Assembly: GCA_964036275.1 (NCBI GenBank)
Contig: CAXIWQ010000309.1
Span: 1 to 64,000, forward strand
DNA from: Litoditis marina
Lineage: Eukaryota > Nematoda > Chromadorea > Rhabditida > Rhabditidae
DNA length: 64,000 nt
Direction: 5' to 3'
In this document: positions 1 to 11,474 of the stretch, in pieces
Numbering within the stretch: position 1 is the first letter of the stretch
Layout: each line of letters starts with the position of its first letter
Program-made: the position numbers and the translations under genes
The notes under the pieces: model-generated
Told to the model about the DNA's origin: nothing
Databases searched by the model: none
Seen by the model: only the letters and a program-made list of their open reading frames with translations

Positions 1-1031
1 TGTGTGGTGTTGAGAATATAGAGGTGTCTTGAGGTTTCTGCGGATTTCGGATGCGATACGTCGATCAGTACACGCACGTAAGGGTGAAATAGAGTTGTCC
101 AAACATGAACGAATTACTGTAGTAAACTGATGCTCTGGAACCTTCTCTAACAATACTTTTATTCAGTTTTCTGTATGTGTGGTGTTGAGAATATAGAGAT
201 GTCTTGAGGTTTCTGCGGATTTCGGATGCGATACGTTGGTCAGTACACGCACGTGAGAGTAAAATAGAGTTGCCTAAACATGAAAAAATTACTGTAGTGA
301 ACTGATGCTTTGGAAACTTCTCTAACAATAATTTTATTCAGTTTTCTGTATTCGTGGTGTTGAGAATATAAAGATGTCTTGAGGTTTCTGCGGATTTCGG
401 ATGTGATACGTCGGTCAGTACACGCATGTGATGGTGAAATAGAGTTGTCCAAACATGAACGAATTACTGTAGTGAACTGATGCTCTGGAACCTTCTCTAA
501 CAATACTTTTATTCAGTTTTCTGTATGTGTGGTGTTGAGAATATAGAGATGTCTTGAGGTTTCTGCGGATTTCGGATGCGATACGTCGATCAGTAGACGC
601 ACGTGAGGGTGAAATAGAATTGTCTAAACATGAACGAATTACTGTAGTGAACTGATGCTCTGGAACCTTCTCTAACAATACTTTTATTCAGTTTTCTGTA
701 TTTGTGGTAATGAGAAGATAAAGATGTCGTGAGGTTTCTGCGGATTTCGGTCGCGATACGTCGGTCAGTACACGCACGTGAGGGTGAAATAGAGTTGTCT
801 AAACATGAACGAATTACTGTAGTGAACTGATGCTCTGGAACCTTCTCTAACAATACTTTTATTCAGTTTGCTGTATTTGTGGTGTTGAGAATATAAAGAT
901 GTCTTGAGGTTTCTGCGGATTTCGGATGCGATTCGTCGGTCAGTACACGCACGCGAGGGTGAAATAGAGTTTTCTAAACATGAACGAATTACTGTAGTGA
1001 ACTGATGCTCTGGAACCTTCTCTAACAATAC
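1..1031 (-). repeat. Satellite A array, 175-bp monomer (block 1)
   Basis: About 5.9 head-to-tail monomers of 175 bp, inverted relative to the large block at 11475. Each monomer carries the same landmarks: GGAACCTTCTCTAACAATA, a CACGTG-type hexamer in most copies (some read CACGTA or CACGCG), and GTGGTGTTGAGAATATA. Short open frames of about 87 codons recur every 175 bp because the monomer lacks stops in one frame and 175 is not a multiple of 3; they carry no recognisable domain and I do not call them genes. The block runs off the left edge and ends abruptly at AACAATACT, where satellite B begins. The same junction occurs at 53942. Confidence 0.95.
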
Positions 1032-4000
1032 TACAGATTGTCCAATTTTTGTCCCGAGGTAATGTTTTCAACATCCTTGAGGACAAAAGGTGGACAGATT
1101 GTCCAGTCCAGTTGGTTTCCTGAAGACAAAAAGTAAACAGGTTGTCCAATTTTTGTCCCGAGGAAAGTTTTTCAATATCCTTGAGGACAAAAAGTGGACA
1201 GATTGTCCAGTTTGGCCGAGTGGTCAAGTGGTTAGCGTTCGGCTGTCGCTCCACAGACCTGGGTTCGATCCCCGTTCGCCGCGGTATCTGTTCGATCCCC
1301 GTTCGCCGCGGTATCTGTCTGAGCTGGTTACAAAGCTCACCCTTGCCTGTCATGAGCTGGTTACAAAGCTCACCCATGCCTATCTCCACCCCTCTACGGA
1401 CAGTCCTTCTACGGTTGATATATGATTTGTGTGTGATTATGTAATTTTCTCAATAAATCACACGGCTGAAATAGTTGCCGTAAAAGATTATTATTATATT
1501 GTTTCCTGAAGACAAAAAGTAAACAGGTTGTCCAATTTTTGTCCCGAGGAAATGTTTTCAACATCCTTGAGGACAAAAGGTGGACAGATTGTCCAGTTTG
1601 TTTCCTGAAGACAAAAAGTAAACAGGTTGTCCAATTTTTGTCCCGAGGTAATGTTTTCAACATCCTTGAGGACAAAAAGATGGACAGATTGTCCAGTTGG
1701 TTTCCTGAAGACAAAAAGTAAACAGGTTGTCCAATTTTTGTCCCGAAGAAATGTTTTCAATATCTTTGAGGACAAAAAGTAAACAGGTTGTCCAATTTTT
1801 GTCCCGAGGTAATGTTTTCAACATCCTTGAGGACAAAAAGATGGACAGATTGTCCAGTTGGTTTCCTGAAGACAAAAAGTAAACAGGTTGTCCAATTTTT
1901 GTCCCGAAGAAATGTTTTCAATATCCTTGAGGACAAAAGGTGGACAGTATGTCCAATTTTTGTCCCGAGGTAATGTTTTCAACATCCTTGAGGACAAAAG
2001 ATGGACAGATTGTCCAGTTGGTTTCCTGAAGACAAAAAGTAAACAGGTTGTCCAATTTTTGTCCCGAATAAATGTTTTCAACATCCTTGTGGACAGAAAG
2101 TGGACAGATTGTCCAATTTTTGTCCCAAGGTAATGTTTTCAACATCCTTGAGGACAAAAGGTGGACAGATTGTCCAGTTGGTTTCCTGAAGACAAAAAGT
2201 AAACAGGTTGTCCAATTTTTGTCCCGAAGAAATGTTTTCAACATCCTTGGGGACAGAAAGTGGACAGATTGTCCAATTTTTGTCCCAAGGTAATGTTTTC
2301 AACATCCTTGAGGACAAAAGGTGGACAGATTGTCCAGTTGGTTTCCTGAAGACAAAAAGTAAACAGGTTGTCCAATTTTTGTCCCGAAGAAATGTTTTCA
2401 ACATCCTTGGGGACAGAAAGTGGACAGATTGTCCAATTTTTGTCCCAAGGTAATGTTTTCAACATCCTTGAGGACAAAAGGTGGACAGATTGTCCAGTTG
2501 GTTTCCTGAAGACAAAAATTAAACAAGTTGTCCATTTTTTGTCCCGAGGAAATGTTTTCAACATCCTTGAGGACAAAAAGTGGACAGATTGTCCAGTTTG
2601 TTTCCTGAAGACAAAAAGTAAACAGGTTGTCCAATTTTTGTCCCGAGGTAATGTTTTCAACATCCTTGAGGACAAAAAGATGGACAGATTGTCCAGTTGG
2701 TTCCCTGAAGACAAAAAGTAAACAGGTTGTCCAATTTTTGTCCCGAAGATATGTTTTCAATATCTTTGAGGACAAAAAGTAAACAGGTTGTCCAATTTTT
2801 GTCCCGAGGTAATGTTTTCAACATCCTTGAGGACAAAAAGATGGACAGATTGTCCAGTTGGTTTCCTGAAGACAAAAAGTAAACAGGTTGTCCAATTTTG
2901 TCCCGAAGAAATGTTTTCAACATCCTTGGGGACAGAAAGTGGACAGATTGTCCAATTTTTGTCCCAAGGTAATGTTTTCAACATCCTTGAGGACAAAAGG
3001 TGGACAGATTGTCCAGTTGGTTTCCTGAAGACAAAAAGTAAACAGGTTGTCCAATTTTTGTCCCGAGGAAATGTTTTAAACATCCTTGAGGACAAAAAGT
3101 GGACAGATTGTCCAATTTTTGTCCCGAGGTAATGTTTTCAACATCCTTGAGGACAAAAGATGGACAGATTGTCCAGTTGGTTTCCTGAAGACAAAAATTA
3201 AACAAGTTGTCCATTTTTTGTCCCGAGGAAATGTTTTCAACATCCTTGAGGACAAAAAGTGGACAGATTGTCCAGTTTGTTTCCTGAAGACAAAAAGTAA
3301 ACAGGTTGTCCAATTTTTGTCCCGAGGTAATGTTTTCAACATCCTTGAGGACAAAAAGATGGACAGATTGTCCAGTTGGTTCCCTGAAGACAAAAAGTAA
3401 ACAGGTTGTCCAATTTTTGTCCCGAAGATATGTTTTCAATATCTTTGAGGACAAAAAGTAAACAGGTTGTCCAATTTTTGTCCCGAGGTAATGTTTTCAA
3501 CATCCTTGAGGACAAAAAGATGGACAGATTGTCCAGTTGGTTTCCTGAAGACAAAAAGTAAACAGGTTGTCCAATTTTTGTCCCGAAGAAATGTTTTCAA
3601 CATCCTTGGGGACAGAAAGTGGACAGATTGTCCAATTTTTGTCCCAAGGTAATGTTTTCAACATCCTTGAGGACAAAAGGTGGACAGATTGTCCAGTTGG
3701 TTTCCTGAAGACAAAAAGTAAACAGGTTGTCCAATTTTTGTCCCGAGGAAATGTTTTAAACATCCTTGAGGACAAAAAGTGGACAGATTGTCCAATTTTT
3801 GTCCCGAGGTAATGTTTTCAACATCCTTGAGGACAAAAGATGGACAGATTGTCCAGTTGGTTTCCTGAAGACAAAAAGTAAACAGGTTGTCCAATTTTTG
3901 TCCCGAAGAAATGTTTTCAACATCCTTGGGAACAGAAAGTGGACAGATTGTCCAATTTTTGTCCCGAGGTAATGTTTTCAACATCCTTGAGGACAAAAAG

Positions 4001-4840
4001 ATGGACAGATTGTCCAGTTGGTTTCCTGAAGACAAAAAGTAAACAGGTTGTCCAATTTTTGTCCCGAGGAAATGTTTTAAACATCCTTGAGAACAAAAAG
4101 TGGACAGATTGTCCAATTTTTGTCCCGAGGTAATGTTTTCAACATCTTGAGGACAAAAGATGGACAGATTGTCCAGTTGGTTTCCTGAAGACAAAAAGTA
4201 AACAGGTTGTCCAATTTTTGTCCCGAAGAAATGTTTTCACATCCTTGGGGACAGAAAGTGGACAGATTGTCCAATTTTTGTCCCAAGGTAATGTTTTCAA
4301 CATCTTTGAGGACAAAAGGTGGACAGATTGCCCAGTTGGTTTCCTGAAGACAAAAAGGAAAAAGGTCGTCCAATTTTTGTCCCGAGGAAATGTTTTCAAC
4401 ATCCTTGAGGACAAAAAGTGGACAGATTGTCCAATTTTTGTCCCGAGGTAATGTTTTCAACATCCTTGAGGACAAAAGGTGGACAGATTGTCCAGTTGGT
4501 TCCCTGAAGACAAAAAGTAACCAGGTTGTTCAAGTTTGGCCAGAGAAAATGTTTTCAACATCCTTGGGGACAAAAAGTGGACAGATTGTCCAATTTTTGT
4601 CCCGAGGTAATGTTTTCAACATGCTTGAGGACAAAATGTGGACAGATTGTAGAGTGGACAGATTGTCCAGTTTGTTTCCTGAAGACAAAAAGTAAACAGG
4701 TTGTCCAATTTTTGTCCCGAGGTAATGTTATCAACATCCTTGAGGACAAAAAGTGGACAGATTGTCCAGTTTGTTTCCTGAAGACAAAAAGTAAACTGGT
4801 TGTCCAATTTTCGTCCCGAGGAAAGTTTTTCAATATCCTT
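1032..4840 (+). repeat. Satellite B array, 61/39-bp hairpin modules (block 1)
   Basis: Tandem array of two alternating modules. One, about 61 bp, runs CAATTTTTGTCCCGAGG - ATGTTTTCAACATCC - TTGAGGACAAAA - GTGGACAGATTGTC. The other, 38-39 bp, runs CAGTTGGTTTCCTGAAGAC - AAAAAGTAAACAGGTTGTC. Modules combine as 99-bp and 160-bp units. A SINE interrupts it at 1214-1500. The array is rich in inverted repeats: GGACAAAAA..TGGACA faces TTGTCCA..TTTTTGTCC, and ATGTT-TTC-AACAT forms a second small hairpin. Open frames exist on both strands but are by-products of the repeat. A variant module with AAGTTTGGCCAGAG appears near 4530. Confidence 0.95.
1214..1500 (+). mobile_element. tRNA-derived SINE, copy 1 (with local duplications)
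   Basis: The head has a Pol III A box (TGGTCAAGTGG or the overlapping TGGCCGAGTGG) and a B box (GGTTCGATCCC). The stretch CGGCTGTCGC resembles the anticodon loop of tRNA-Asp (GTC). The acceptor and anticodon stems do not pair well, so I do not call a working tRNA. The unrelated body contains AATAAA and ends in an ATT-rich tail. This copy is 287 bp against about 239 bp elsewhere: TTCGATCCCCGTTCGCCGCG and GAGCTGGTTACAAAGCTCACC are each duplicated locally, and the CTGGCGGACCGCA segment is altered. It sits between GTTT and GTTTCCTG of a satellite-B module, exactly as the other copies do. Confidence 0.85.
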
Positions 4841-4845
4841 GAGGA

Positions 4846-5209
4846 TTGAGGGTAGACGGAGTCTCTCTTCGTTGCCCTGTTTCCAAGATCCCCACACTAC
4901 GTGTCAGGTATCCGGGTTGATGGACGTGAAGGAAAACCCGGGCCACGCGCGACTGGGAATCGCTGGTCCATATTCCCAACAGGAATGCATGTTTCACAAG
5001 CAGTTCTCCCCCCCCCCCTCCCTCCAAGAAGTTTCTCGCATGTCACTGGATCAATGTCATAAGAGCATTCGATAGTCCACCATGAAGTCTTCTATGAAGG
5101 AAAGGAACCAAGACCTCAGAAGAAGCTGCTGCTACAAAGATCTGTGATATGTATGATGATCACCGCCTCGGAACGAAGCGAAGTGAATGAATAAATATGT
5201 GAAATATGT
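4846..5209. mobile_element. Interspersed 364-bp insert X, copy 1
   Basis: Non-satellite DNA interrupting satellite B, flanked by GAGGA on both sides (4841-4845 and 5210-5214), which looks like a 5-bp target duplication inside the satellite word CCTTGAGGACAAAA. It begins TTGAGGGTAGACGGAG and has a C-rich run near 5008. It ends AACGAAGCGAAGTGAATGAA followed by an AT-rich ATGTG repeat, which resembles the 3' end of a non-LTR element or SINE. No protein domain is visible in the short open frames. A second copy lies at 6693-7058. Confidence 0.6.
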
Positions 5210-6692
5210 GAGGACAAAAAGTGGACAGATTGTACAGTTTGTTTCCTGAAGACAAAAAGTTAACAGGTTGTCCAATTTTTGTCCCGAGGAAATGTTTTCA
5301 ACATCCTTGATGACAAAAGTGGACAGATTGTCCAATTTTTGTCCCGAGGTAATGTTTTCAACATCCTTGAGGACAAAAGGTGGACAGATTGTCCAGTTGG
5401 TTTCCTGAAGACAAAAAGGAAACAGGTCGTCCAATTTTTGTCCCGAGGAAATGTTTTCAACATCCTTGAGGACAAAAAGTGGACAGATTGTCCAATTTTT
5501 GTCCCGAGGTAATGTTTTCAACATCCTTGAGGACAAAAGGTGGACAGATTGTCCAATTTTTGTCCCGAGGTAATGTTTTCAACATCCTTGAGGACAAAAG
5601 GTGGACAGATTGTCCAGTTGGTTTCCTGAAGACAAAAAGGAAACAGGTCGTCCAATTTTTGTCCCGAGGAAATGTTTTCAACATCCTTGAGGACAAAAAG
5701 TGGACATATTGTCCAATTTTTGTCCCGAGGTAATGTTTTCAACATCCTTGAGGACAAAAGGTGGACAGATTGTCCAATTTTTGTCCCGAGGTAATGTTTT
5801 CAACATCCTTGAGGACAAAAGGTGGACAGATTGTCCAGTTTGTTTCCTGAAGACAAAAAGTAAACAGGTTGTCCAATTTTTGTCCCGAGGTAATGTTTTC
5901 AACATCCTTGAGGACAAAAGGTGGACAGATTGTTCAGTTGGTTTCCTGAAGACAAAAAGTAAACAGGTTGTCCAATTTTTGTCCCGAGGAAATGTTTTCA
6001 ACATCCTTGATGACAAAAAGTGGACAGATTGTCCAATTTTTGTCCCGAGGTAATGTTTTCAACATCCTTGAGGACAAAAGGTGGACAGATTGTCCAGTTG
6101 GTTTCCTGAAGACAAAAAGGAAACAGGTCGTCCAATTTTTGTCCCGAGGAAATGTTTTCAACATCCTTGAGGACAAAAAGTGGACAGATTGTCCAATTTT
6201 TGTCCCCGAGGTAATGTTTTCAACATCCTTGAGGACAAAAGGTGGACAGATTGTCCAATTTTTGTCCCGAGGTAATGTTTTCAACATCCTTGAGGACAAA
6301 AGGTGGACAGATTGTCCAGTTTGTTTCCTGAAGACAAAAAGTAAACAGGTTGTCCAATTTTTGTCCCGAGGTAATGTTTTCAACATCCTTGAGGACAAAA
6401 GGTGGACAGATTGTTCAGTTGGTTTCCTGAAGACAAAAAGGAAACAGGTCGTCCAATTTTTGTCCCGAGGTAATGTTTTCAACATCCTTGAGGACAAAAG
6501 GTGGACAGATTGTCCAGTTGGTTTCCTGAAGACAAAAAGTAAACAGGTTGTCCAATGTTGGTCCCGAGGAAATGTTTTCAACATCCTTGAGGACAAAAAG
6601 TGGACAGATTGTCCAGTTTGTTTCCTGAAGACAAAAAGTAAACTGGTTGTCCAATTTTTGTCCCGAGAAAAGTTTTTCAATATCCTTGAGGA
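5210..6692 (+). repeat. Satellite B array (block 2, between the X inserts)
   Basis: Fifteen or so satellite-B modules in plus orientation with sub-variants GAAACAGGTCGTCC and TGTTCAGTTGG that recur in a regular order. This implies that 3-6 unit segments were duplicated as blocks; 5518-5820 and 6025-6300 are the clearest examples. Its edges are the GAGGA sites of the two X copies. Confidence 0.93.
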
Positions 6693-7058
6693 TTGAGGGT
6701 AGACGGAGTCTCTCTTCGTTGCCCTGTTTCCAAGATCCCCACACTACGTGTCCATTCAGGTATCCGGGTTGATGGACGTGAAGGAAAACCCGGGCCACGC
6801 GCGACTGGGAATCGCTGGTCCGTATTCCCAACAGGAATGCATGTTTCACAAGCAGTTCTCTCCCCCCTCCCTCCGAGAAGTTTCTCGCATGTCACTGGAC
6901 CAATGTCATAAGAGCATTCGATAGTCCACCATGAAGTCTTCTATGAAGGAAAGGGACCAAGACCTCAGAAGAAGCTGCTGCTACAAAGATCTGTGATATG
7001 TATGATGATCACCGCCTCGGAACGAAGCGAAGTGAATGAATGAATATGTGAAATATGT
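6693..7058. mobile_element. Interspersed insert X, copy 2
   Basis: Near-identical to 4846-5209 and flanked by the same GAGGA pair (6688-6692 and 7059-7063) at the same satellite position. It differs by a 6-bp TCCATT-type indel after ACGTG, a shorter C run and a few substitutions. Identical site and duplication in both copies argue for spread by satellite segment duplication, not two independent insertions. Confidence 0.6.
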
Positions 7059-7537
7059 GAGGACAAAAAGTGGACAGATTGTCCAGTTGGTTCCCTGAAG
7101 ACAAAAAGTAACCAGGTTGTTCAAGTTTGGCCAGAGGAAATGTTTTCAACATCCCTGGGGACAAAAAACGGACAGATTGTCCAATTTTTGTCCCGAGGTA
7201 ATGTTTTCAACATCCTTGAGGACAAAAGGTGGACAGATTGTCCAGTTGGTTCCCTGAAGACAAAAAGTAACCAGGTTGTTCAAGTTTGGCCAGAGGAACT
7301 GTTTTCAACATCCTTGGGGACAAAAAGTGGACAGATTGTCCAATTTTTGTCCCGAGGTAATGTTTTCAACATCCTTGAGGACAAAAGGTGGACAGATTGT
7401 CCAGTTGGTTCCCTGAAGACAAAAAATAACCAGGTTGTTCAAGTTTGGCCAGAGGAACTGTTTTCAACATCCTTGGGGACAAAAAGTGGACAGATTGTCC
7501 AATTTTTGTCCCGAGGTAATGTTTTCAACATCCTTGA
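7059..7537 (+). repeat. Satellite B array (block 3)
   Basis: Plus-orientation satellite B made mostly of the AAGTTTGGCCAGAGGAA variant module alternating with the standard 61-bp module. It stops in mid-module at TCCTTGAG (7537). Confidence 0.93.
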
Positions 7538-7763
7538 GTATTTAAAACATTTTATGTCTACAATGGTCGAAACACTCCATATCAACATATTTAAAACATT
7601 TTATGTCTACAATGGTCGAAACACTCCATGTCGTGAATTCACGACAGGACTTTTTTGTCCATTATCTTGTATTATTCAGACACAACCCCCATTTCTAAAG
7701 GAACAACGTCGCAGATGCACATTCTATGGTGTCGTGAATAGAAGAAAAATGTAACTCTGCAAA
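7538..7763. repeat. Short direct repeat and palindrome at satellite B edge
   Basis: A 42-bp unit starting TATTTAAAACATTTTATG is present twice in tandem (7539-7580 and 7588-7629). The second copy is followed by the perfect 16-bp palindrome GTCGTGAATTCACGAC (7630-7645). The remaining 120 bp has no recognisable gene or repeat. Confidence 0.7.
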
Positions 7764-8280
7764 TCTATCGCGCGCAGCGCGAAGCGCTGCGCTGGTGTGA
7801 GTTGTGTTTGGTTTGGCCATTGCGCACCCATTTTTGGCTTTCAAACCACAAAAGTCTTCAAATAAAACATTTTTTCGAAATTTAAAAACAAAGAGAGCTA
7901 GATATCTATTAAATACATAATGTGTGAAAAAATTAGGAAAATCGGTCGAGGTTGAAAAAATTTATGCTGTCGTGTCGTTATGAAAATTTCCGTTGTCCCT
8001 CGTCCCTCGTCCCTAGTCCAATGTCCGCATAAAAAATTATTTTTTTCACTACTGGACCAATTCGGCTGAAATTTGGCACACATGTGTAAACCCCAAAGTT
8101 AGCGCGGCCCAAGAAGTTTGGTGATGTCACGTTTCGTTTGGCGCTTGGCGCGGGCGCCAATAGGCGCCAGTAGCAGGAAAATATGTGTTCCCATGGATGA
8201 AATGCTCCGAAATTTTGCACAGAGGTTAGATTAGTGCTTCTCAGCCTTCTCTGAAAATTTGGTGTCATGGTTTATTGTTA
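7764..8280 (+). repeat. Diverged interspersed repeat D, copy 1
   Basis: Starts with the GC palindromic word CGCGCGCAGCGCGAAGCGCTG and continues into AT-rich sequence. The order of landmarks (the GC word, GTTTGG..GGCCATTGCGC, then GGCTGAAATTTGGCACAC and AACCCCAAAGTTAGCGCG) parallels the sequence from 29262, though the two copies are strongly diverged. No coding domain is visible. The TC start within TATCG could fit a Helitron 5' end, but no CTRR end is identified, so the class is open. Confidence 0.45.
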
Positions 8281-9176
8281 GCGCCAAACACTGGCGCCCA
8301 GTGGCGCCAAATTAGAACAACGCCAGGCAAGTAGGGTAACGAGCGAAATGTTTCACAGATGTCCGAACTATGAACATAGTTGACGAATACGGCTTGAATA
8401 CCAACATTTCTTCGACATTCTGCGCCAATACGTTACTTTATCCGCCAAATGGCGCCAAAATTGAAAATAGGGTTTCTGAACCAAAAAACAGTCGGAAATT
8501 GTGCTAATTGGTCGAGGCCATTCATTCCAAGTTTTTTGTTACTAATTAGAGTAATTTTATGTTTGGCGCCAAACGCTGGCGCCCAGTGGCGCCAAATTAG
8601 AACAACGCCAGGCAAGTAGGGTAACGAGCGAAATGTTCCACAGATGTCCGAACTATGAACATCGTTAACGAATACGGCTTTGATACCAACATTTATTCGA
8701 TATTCTGCGTCAAAACAGTACTTTATCCGCCAATTGGCGCCAAAATTGAAAATACGGTTTCTGAACCAAAAAACAGTCAGAAATTAAGCTAATTGGTCGA
8801 GGCCATTCATTCCAAGTTGTTTGTTACCAGTTAGAGTAACTTTATATTTGGCGCCAAACGCTGGCGCCCAGTGTCGCCAAATTTGAACAACGCCAGGCAA
8901 GTAGGGTTACGAGCGAAATGTTCCACAGAAGTCCGAACTATGAACATAGTTAACGAATACGGCTTGGATACCAACATTTCTTCGATATTCTGCGCCAAAA
9001 CGGTACTTTATCCGCCAATTGGCGCCAAAATTGAAAATAGGGTTTCTGAACCAAAAAACAGTGCTAATTGGTCGAGGCCATTCATTCCAAGTTATTTGTT
9101 ACTTATTAGAGTAATATGTTCTATATCTGGCGCCAATGGCTGGCGCCCGTTCGCGCCAATGGAGAAAATATTTTCC
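8281..9176 (+). repeat. GGCGCC-rich tandem repeat, about 285-bp unit, left arm
   Basis: Three units of about 285 bp, marked by the TTTGGCGCCAAACGCTGGCG word at about 8281, 8565, 8850 and a shorter form at 9129. Each unit carries AACAACGCCAGGCAAGTAGGG, GTCCGAACTATGAACAT and GGTCGAGGCCATTCATTCC in the same order. It ends at GAAAATATTTTCCTGAAACC, where satellite B begins. From 8588 it is one arm of an inverted repeat with 10889-11474. Confidence 0.9.
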
Positions 9177-10135
9177 TGAAACCAACTGGACAATCTGTTC
9201 ACCTTTTGTCCTCAAGGATGTTGAAAACATTTCCTCGGGACAAAAATTGGACAACCTGTTTATTTTTTGTCTTCAGGAAACAATATAATAATCATCTTTT
9301 ACGGCAACTATTTCAGCCGTGTGCTTTATTGAGAAAATTACATAATCACACACAAATCATATATCAACCGTAGAAGGACTGTCCGTAGAGGGGTGGAGAT
9401 AGGCATGGGTGAGCTTTGTAACCAGCTCATGCGGTCCGCCAGACAGATACCGCGGCGAACGGGGATCGAACCCAGGTCTGTGGAGCGACAGCCGAACGCT
9501 AACCACTTGACCACTCGGCCAAACTGGACAATCTGTCCACTTTTTGTCCTCAAGGATATTGAAAAACTTTCCTCGGGACAAAAATTGGACAACATGTTTA
9601 CTTTTTGTCTTCAGGAAACCAACTGGACTGGACAATCTGTCCACCTTTTGTCCTCAAGGATGTTGAAAACATTACCTCGGGACAAAAATTGGACAATCTG
9701 TTTACTTTTTGTCCTCAAGGATGTTGAAAACATTTCCTCGGGACAAAAATTGGACGACCTGTTCACTTTTTGTCTTCAGGAAACCAACTGGACAAACTGT
9801 CCACCTTTTGTCCTCAAGGATGTTGAAAACATTACCTTGGGACAAAAATTGGACAACTTGTTTAATTTTTGTCTTGAGGAAACCAACTGGACAATCTGTC
9901 CACTTTTTGTCCTCAAGGATATTGAAAACTTTCCTCGGGACAAAAATTGGACAACCTGTTTACTTTTTGTCTTCAGGAAAACCAACTGGACTGGACAATC
10001 TGTCCACCTTTTGTCCTCAAGGATGTTGAAAACATTACCTCGGGACAAAAATTGGACAATCTGTCCACTTTTTGTCCTCAAGGATGTTGAAAACATTTCC
10101 TCGGGACAAAAATTGGACAACCTGTTTACTTTTTG
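9177..10135 (-). repeat. Satellite B, left inner arm of palindrome
   Basis: Minus-orientation satellite B. To about 9920 it mirrors 10140-10888 module for module, including the unusual GTCTTGAGG variant in place of GTCTTCAGG. The last 200 bp is unpaired and acts as the spacer. SINE copy 2 interrupts it. Confidence 0.93.
9282..9520 (-). mobile_element. tRNA-derived SINE, copy 2
   Basis: Full-length 239-bp copy read on the minus strand: tRNA-like head ending at 9520, AATAAA-type signal mutated to AATAAAGC, ATT-rich tail at 9282. It is the mirror partner of the copy at 10544, so the two copies arose with the palindrome. Confidence 0.85.
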
Positions 10136-10888
10136 TTTTCAACATCCTTGAGGACAAAAGGTGGACAGATTGTCCAGTTGGTTTCCTCAAGACAAAAATT
10201 AAACAAGTTGTCCAATTTTCGTCCCAAGGTAATGTTTTCAACATCCTTGAGGACAAAAGGTGGACAGATTGTCCAGTTGGTTTCCTGAAGACAAAAAGTG
10301 AACAGGTCGTCCAATTTTTGTCCCGAGGAAATGTTTTCAACATCCTTGAGGACAAAAAGTAAACAGATTGTCCAATTTTTGTCCCGAGGTAATGTTTTCA
10401 ACATCCTTGAGGACAAAAGGTGGACAGATTGTCCAGTCCAGTTGGTTTCCTGAAGACAAAAAGTAAACATGTTGTCCAATTTTTGTCCCGAGGAAAGTTT
10501 TTCAATATCCTTGAGGACAAAAAGTGGACAGATTGTCCAGTTTGGCCGAGTGGTCAAGTGGTTAGCGTTCGGCTGTCGCTCCACAGACCTGGGTTCGATC
10601 CCCGTTCGCCGCGGTATCTGTCTGGCGGACCGCATGAGCTGGTTACAAAGCTCACCCATGCCTATCTCCACCCTCTACGGACAGTCCTTCTACGGTTGAT
10701 ATATGATTTGTGTGTGATTATGTAATTTCCTCAATAAAGCACACGGCTGAAATAGTTGCCGTAAAAGATTATTATTATATTGTTTCCTGAAGACAAAAAA
10801 TAAACAGGTTGTCCAATTTTTGTCCCGAGGAAATGTTTTCAACATCCTTGAGGACAAAAGGTGGACAGATTGTCCAGTTGGTTTCAGG
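10136..10888 (+). repeat. Satellite B, right inner arm of palindrome
   Basis: Plus-orientation satellite B mirroring 9177-9920. The switch of orientation occurs at TTTACTTTTTG|TTTTCAACATCC near 10135, inside a module. SINE copy 3 interrupts it. Confidence 0.93.
10544..10781 (+). mobile_element. tRNA-derived SINE, copy 3
   Basis: A 238-bp copy with intact A and B boxes, GGCGGACCGCATGAGC body and ATTATTATATT tail, inserted between CCAGTTT and GTTTCCTG of satellite B. It lacks one base of the CCCCTCTACGG run present in other copies. Confidence 0.85.
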
Positions 10889-11474
10889 AAAATATTTTCT
10901 CCATTGGCGCGAACGGGCGCCAGCCATTGGCGCCAGATATAGAACATATTACTCTAATAAGTAACAAATAACTTGGAATGAATGGCCTCGACCAATTAGC
11001 ACTGTTTTTTGGTTCAGAAACCCTATTTTCAATTTTGGCGCCAATTGGCGGATAAAATACCGTTTTGGCGCAGAATATCGAAGAAATGTTGGTATCCAAG
11101 CCGTATTCGTTAACTATGTTCATAGTTCGGACTTCTGTGGAACATTCGCTCGTAACCCTACTTGCCTGGCGTTGTTCAAATTTGGCGACACTGGGCGCCA
11201 GCGTTTGGCGCCAAATATAAAGTTACTCTAACTGGTAACAAACAACTTGGAATGAATGGCCTCGACCAATTAGCTCAATTTCTGACTGTTTTTTGGTTCA
11301 GAAACCGTATTTTCAATTTTGGCGCCAATTGGCGGATAAAGTACCGTTTTGACGCAGAATGTCGAATAAATGTTGGTATCAAAGCCGTATTCGTTAACGA
11401 TGTTCATAGTTCGGACATCTGTGGAACATTTCGCTCGTTACCCTACTTGCCTGGCGTTGTTCTAATTTGGCGCC
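10889..11474 (-). repeat. GGCGCC-rich tandem repeat, right arm
   Basis: About two 285-bp units in inverted orientation to 8588-9176, with the same flank GAAAATATTTTCTCCATTGG. It is cut at GGCGCC (11474), where satellite A starts in mid-monomer. Confidence 0.9.

Noticed and set aside
1214..1293. Functional tRNA-Asp gene
   Set aside because: A and B boxes and a GTC loop are recognisable, but the acceptor and anticodon stems do not pair and an unrelated SINE body follows; better seen as the tRNA-derived head of a SINE.
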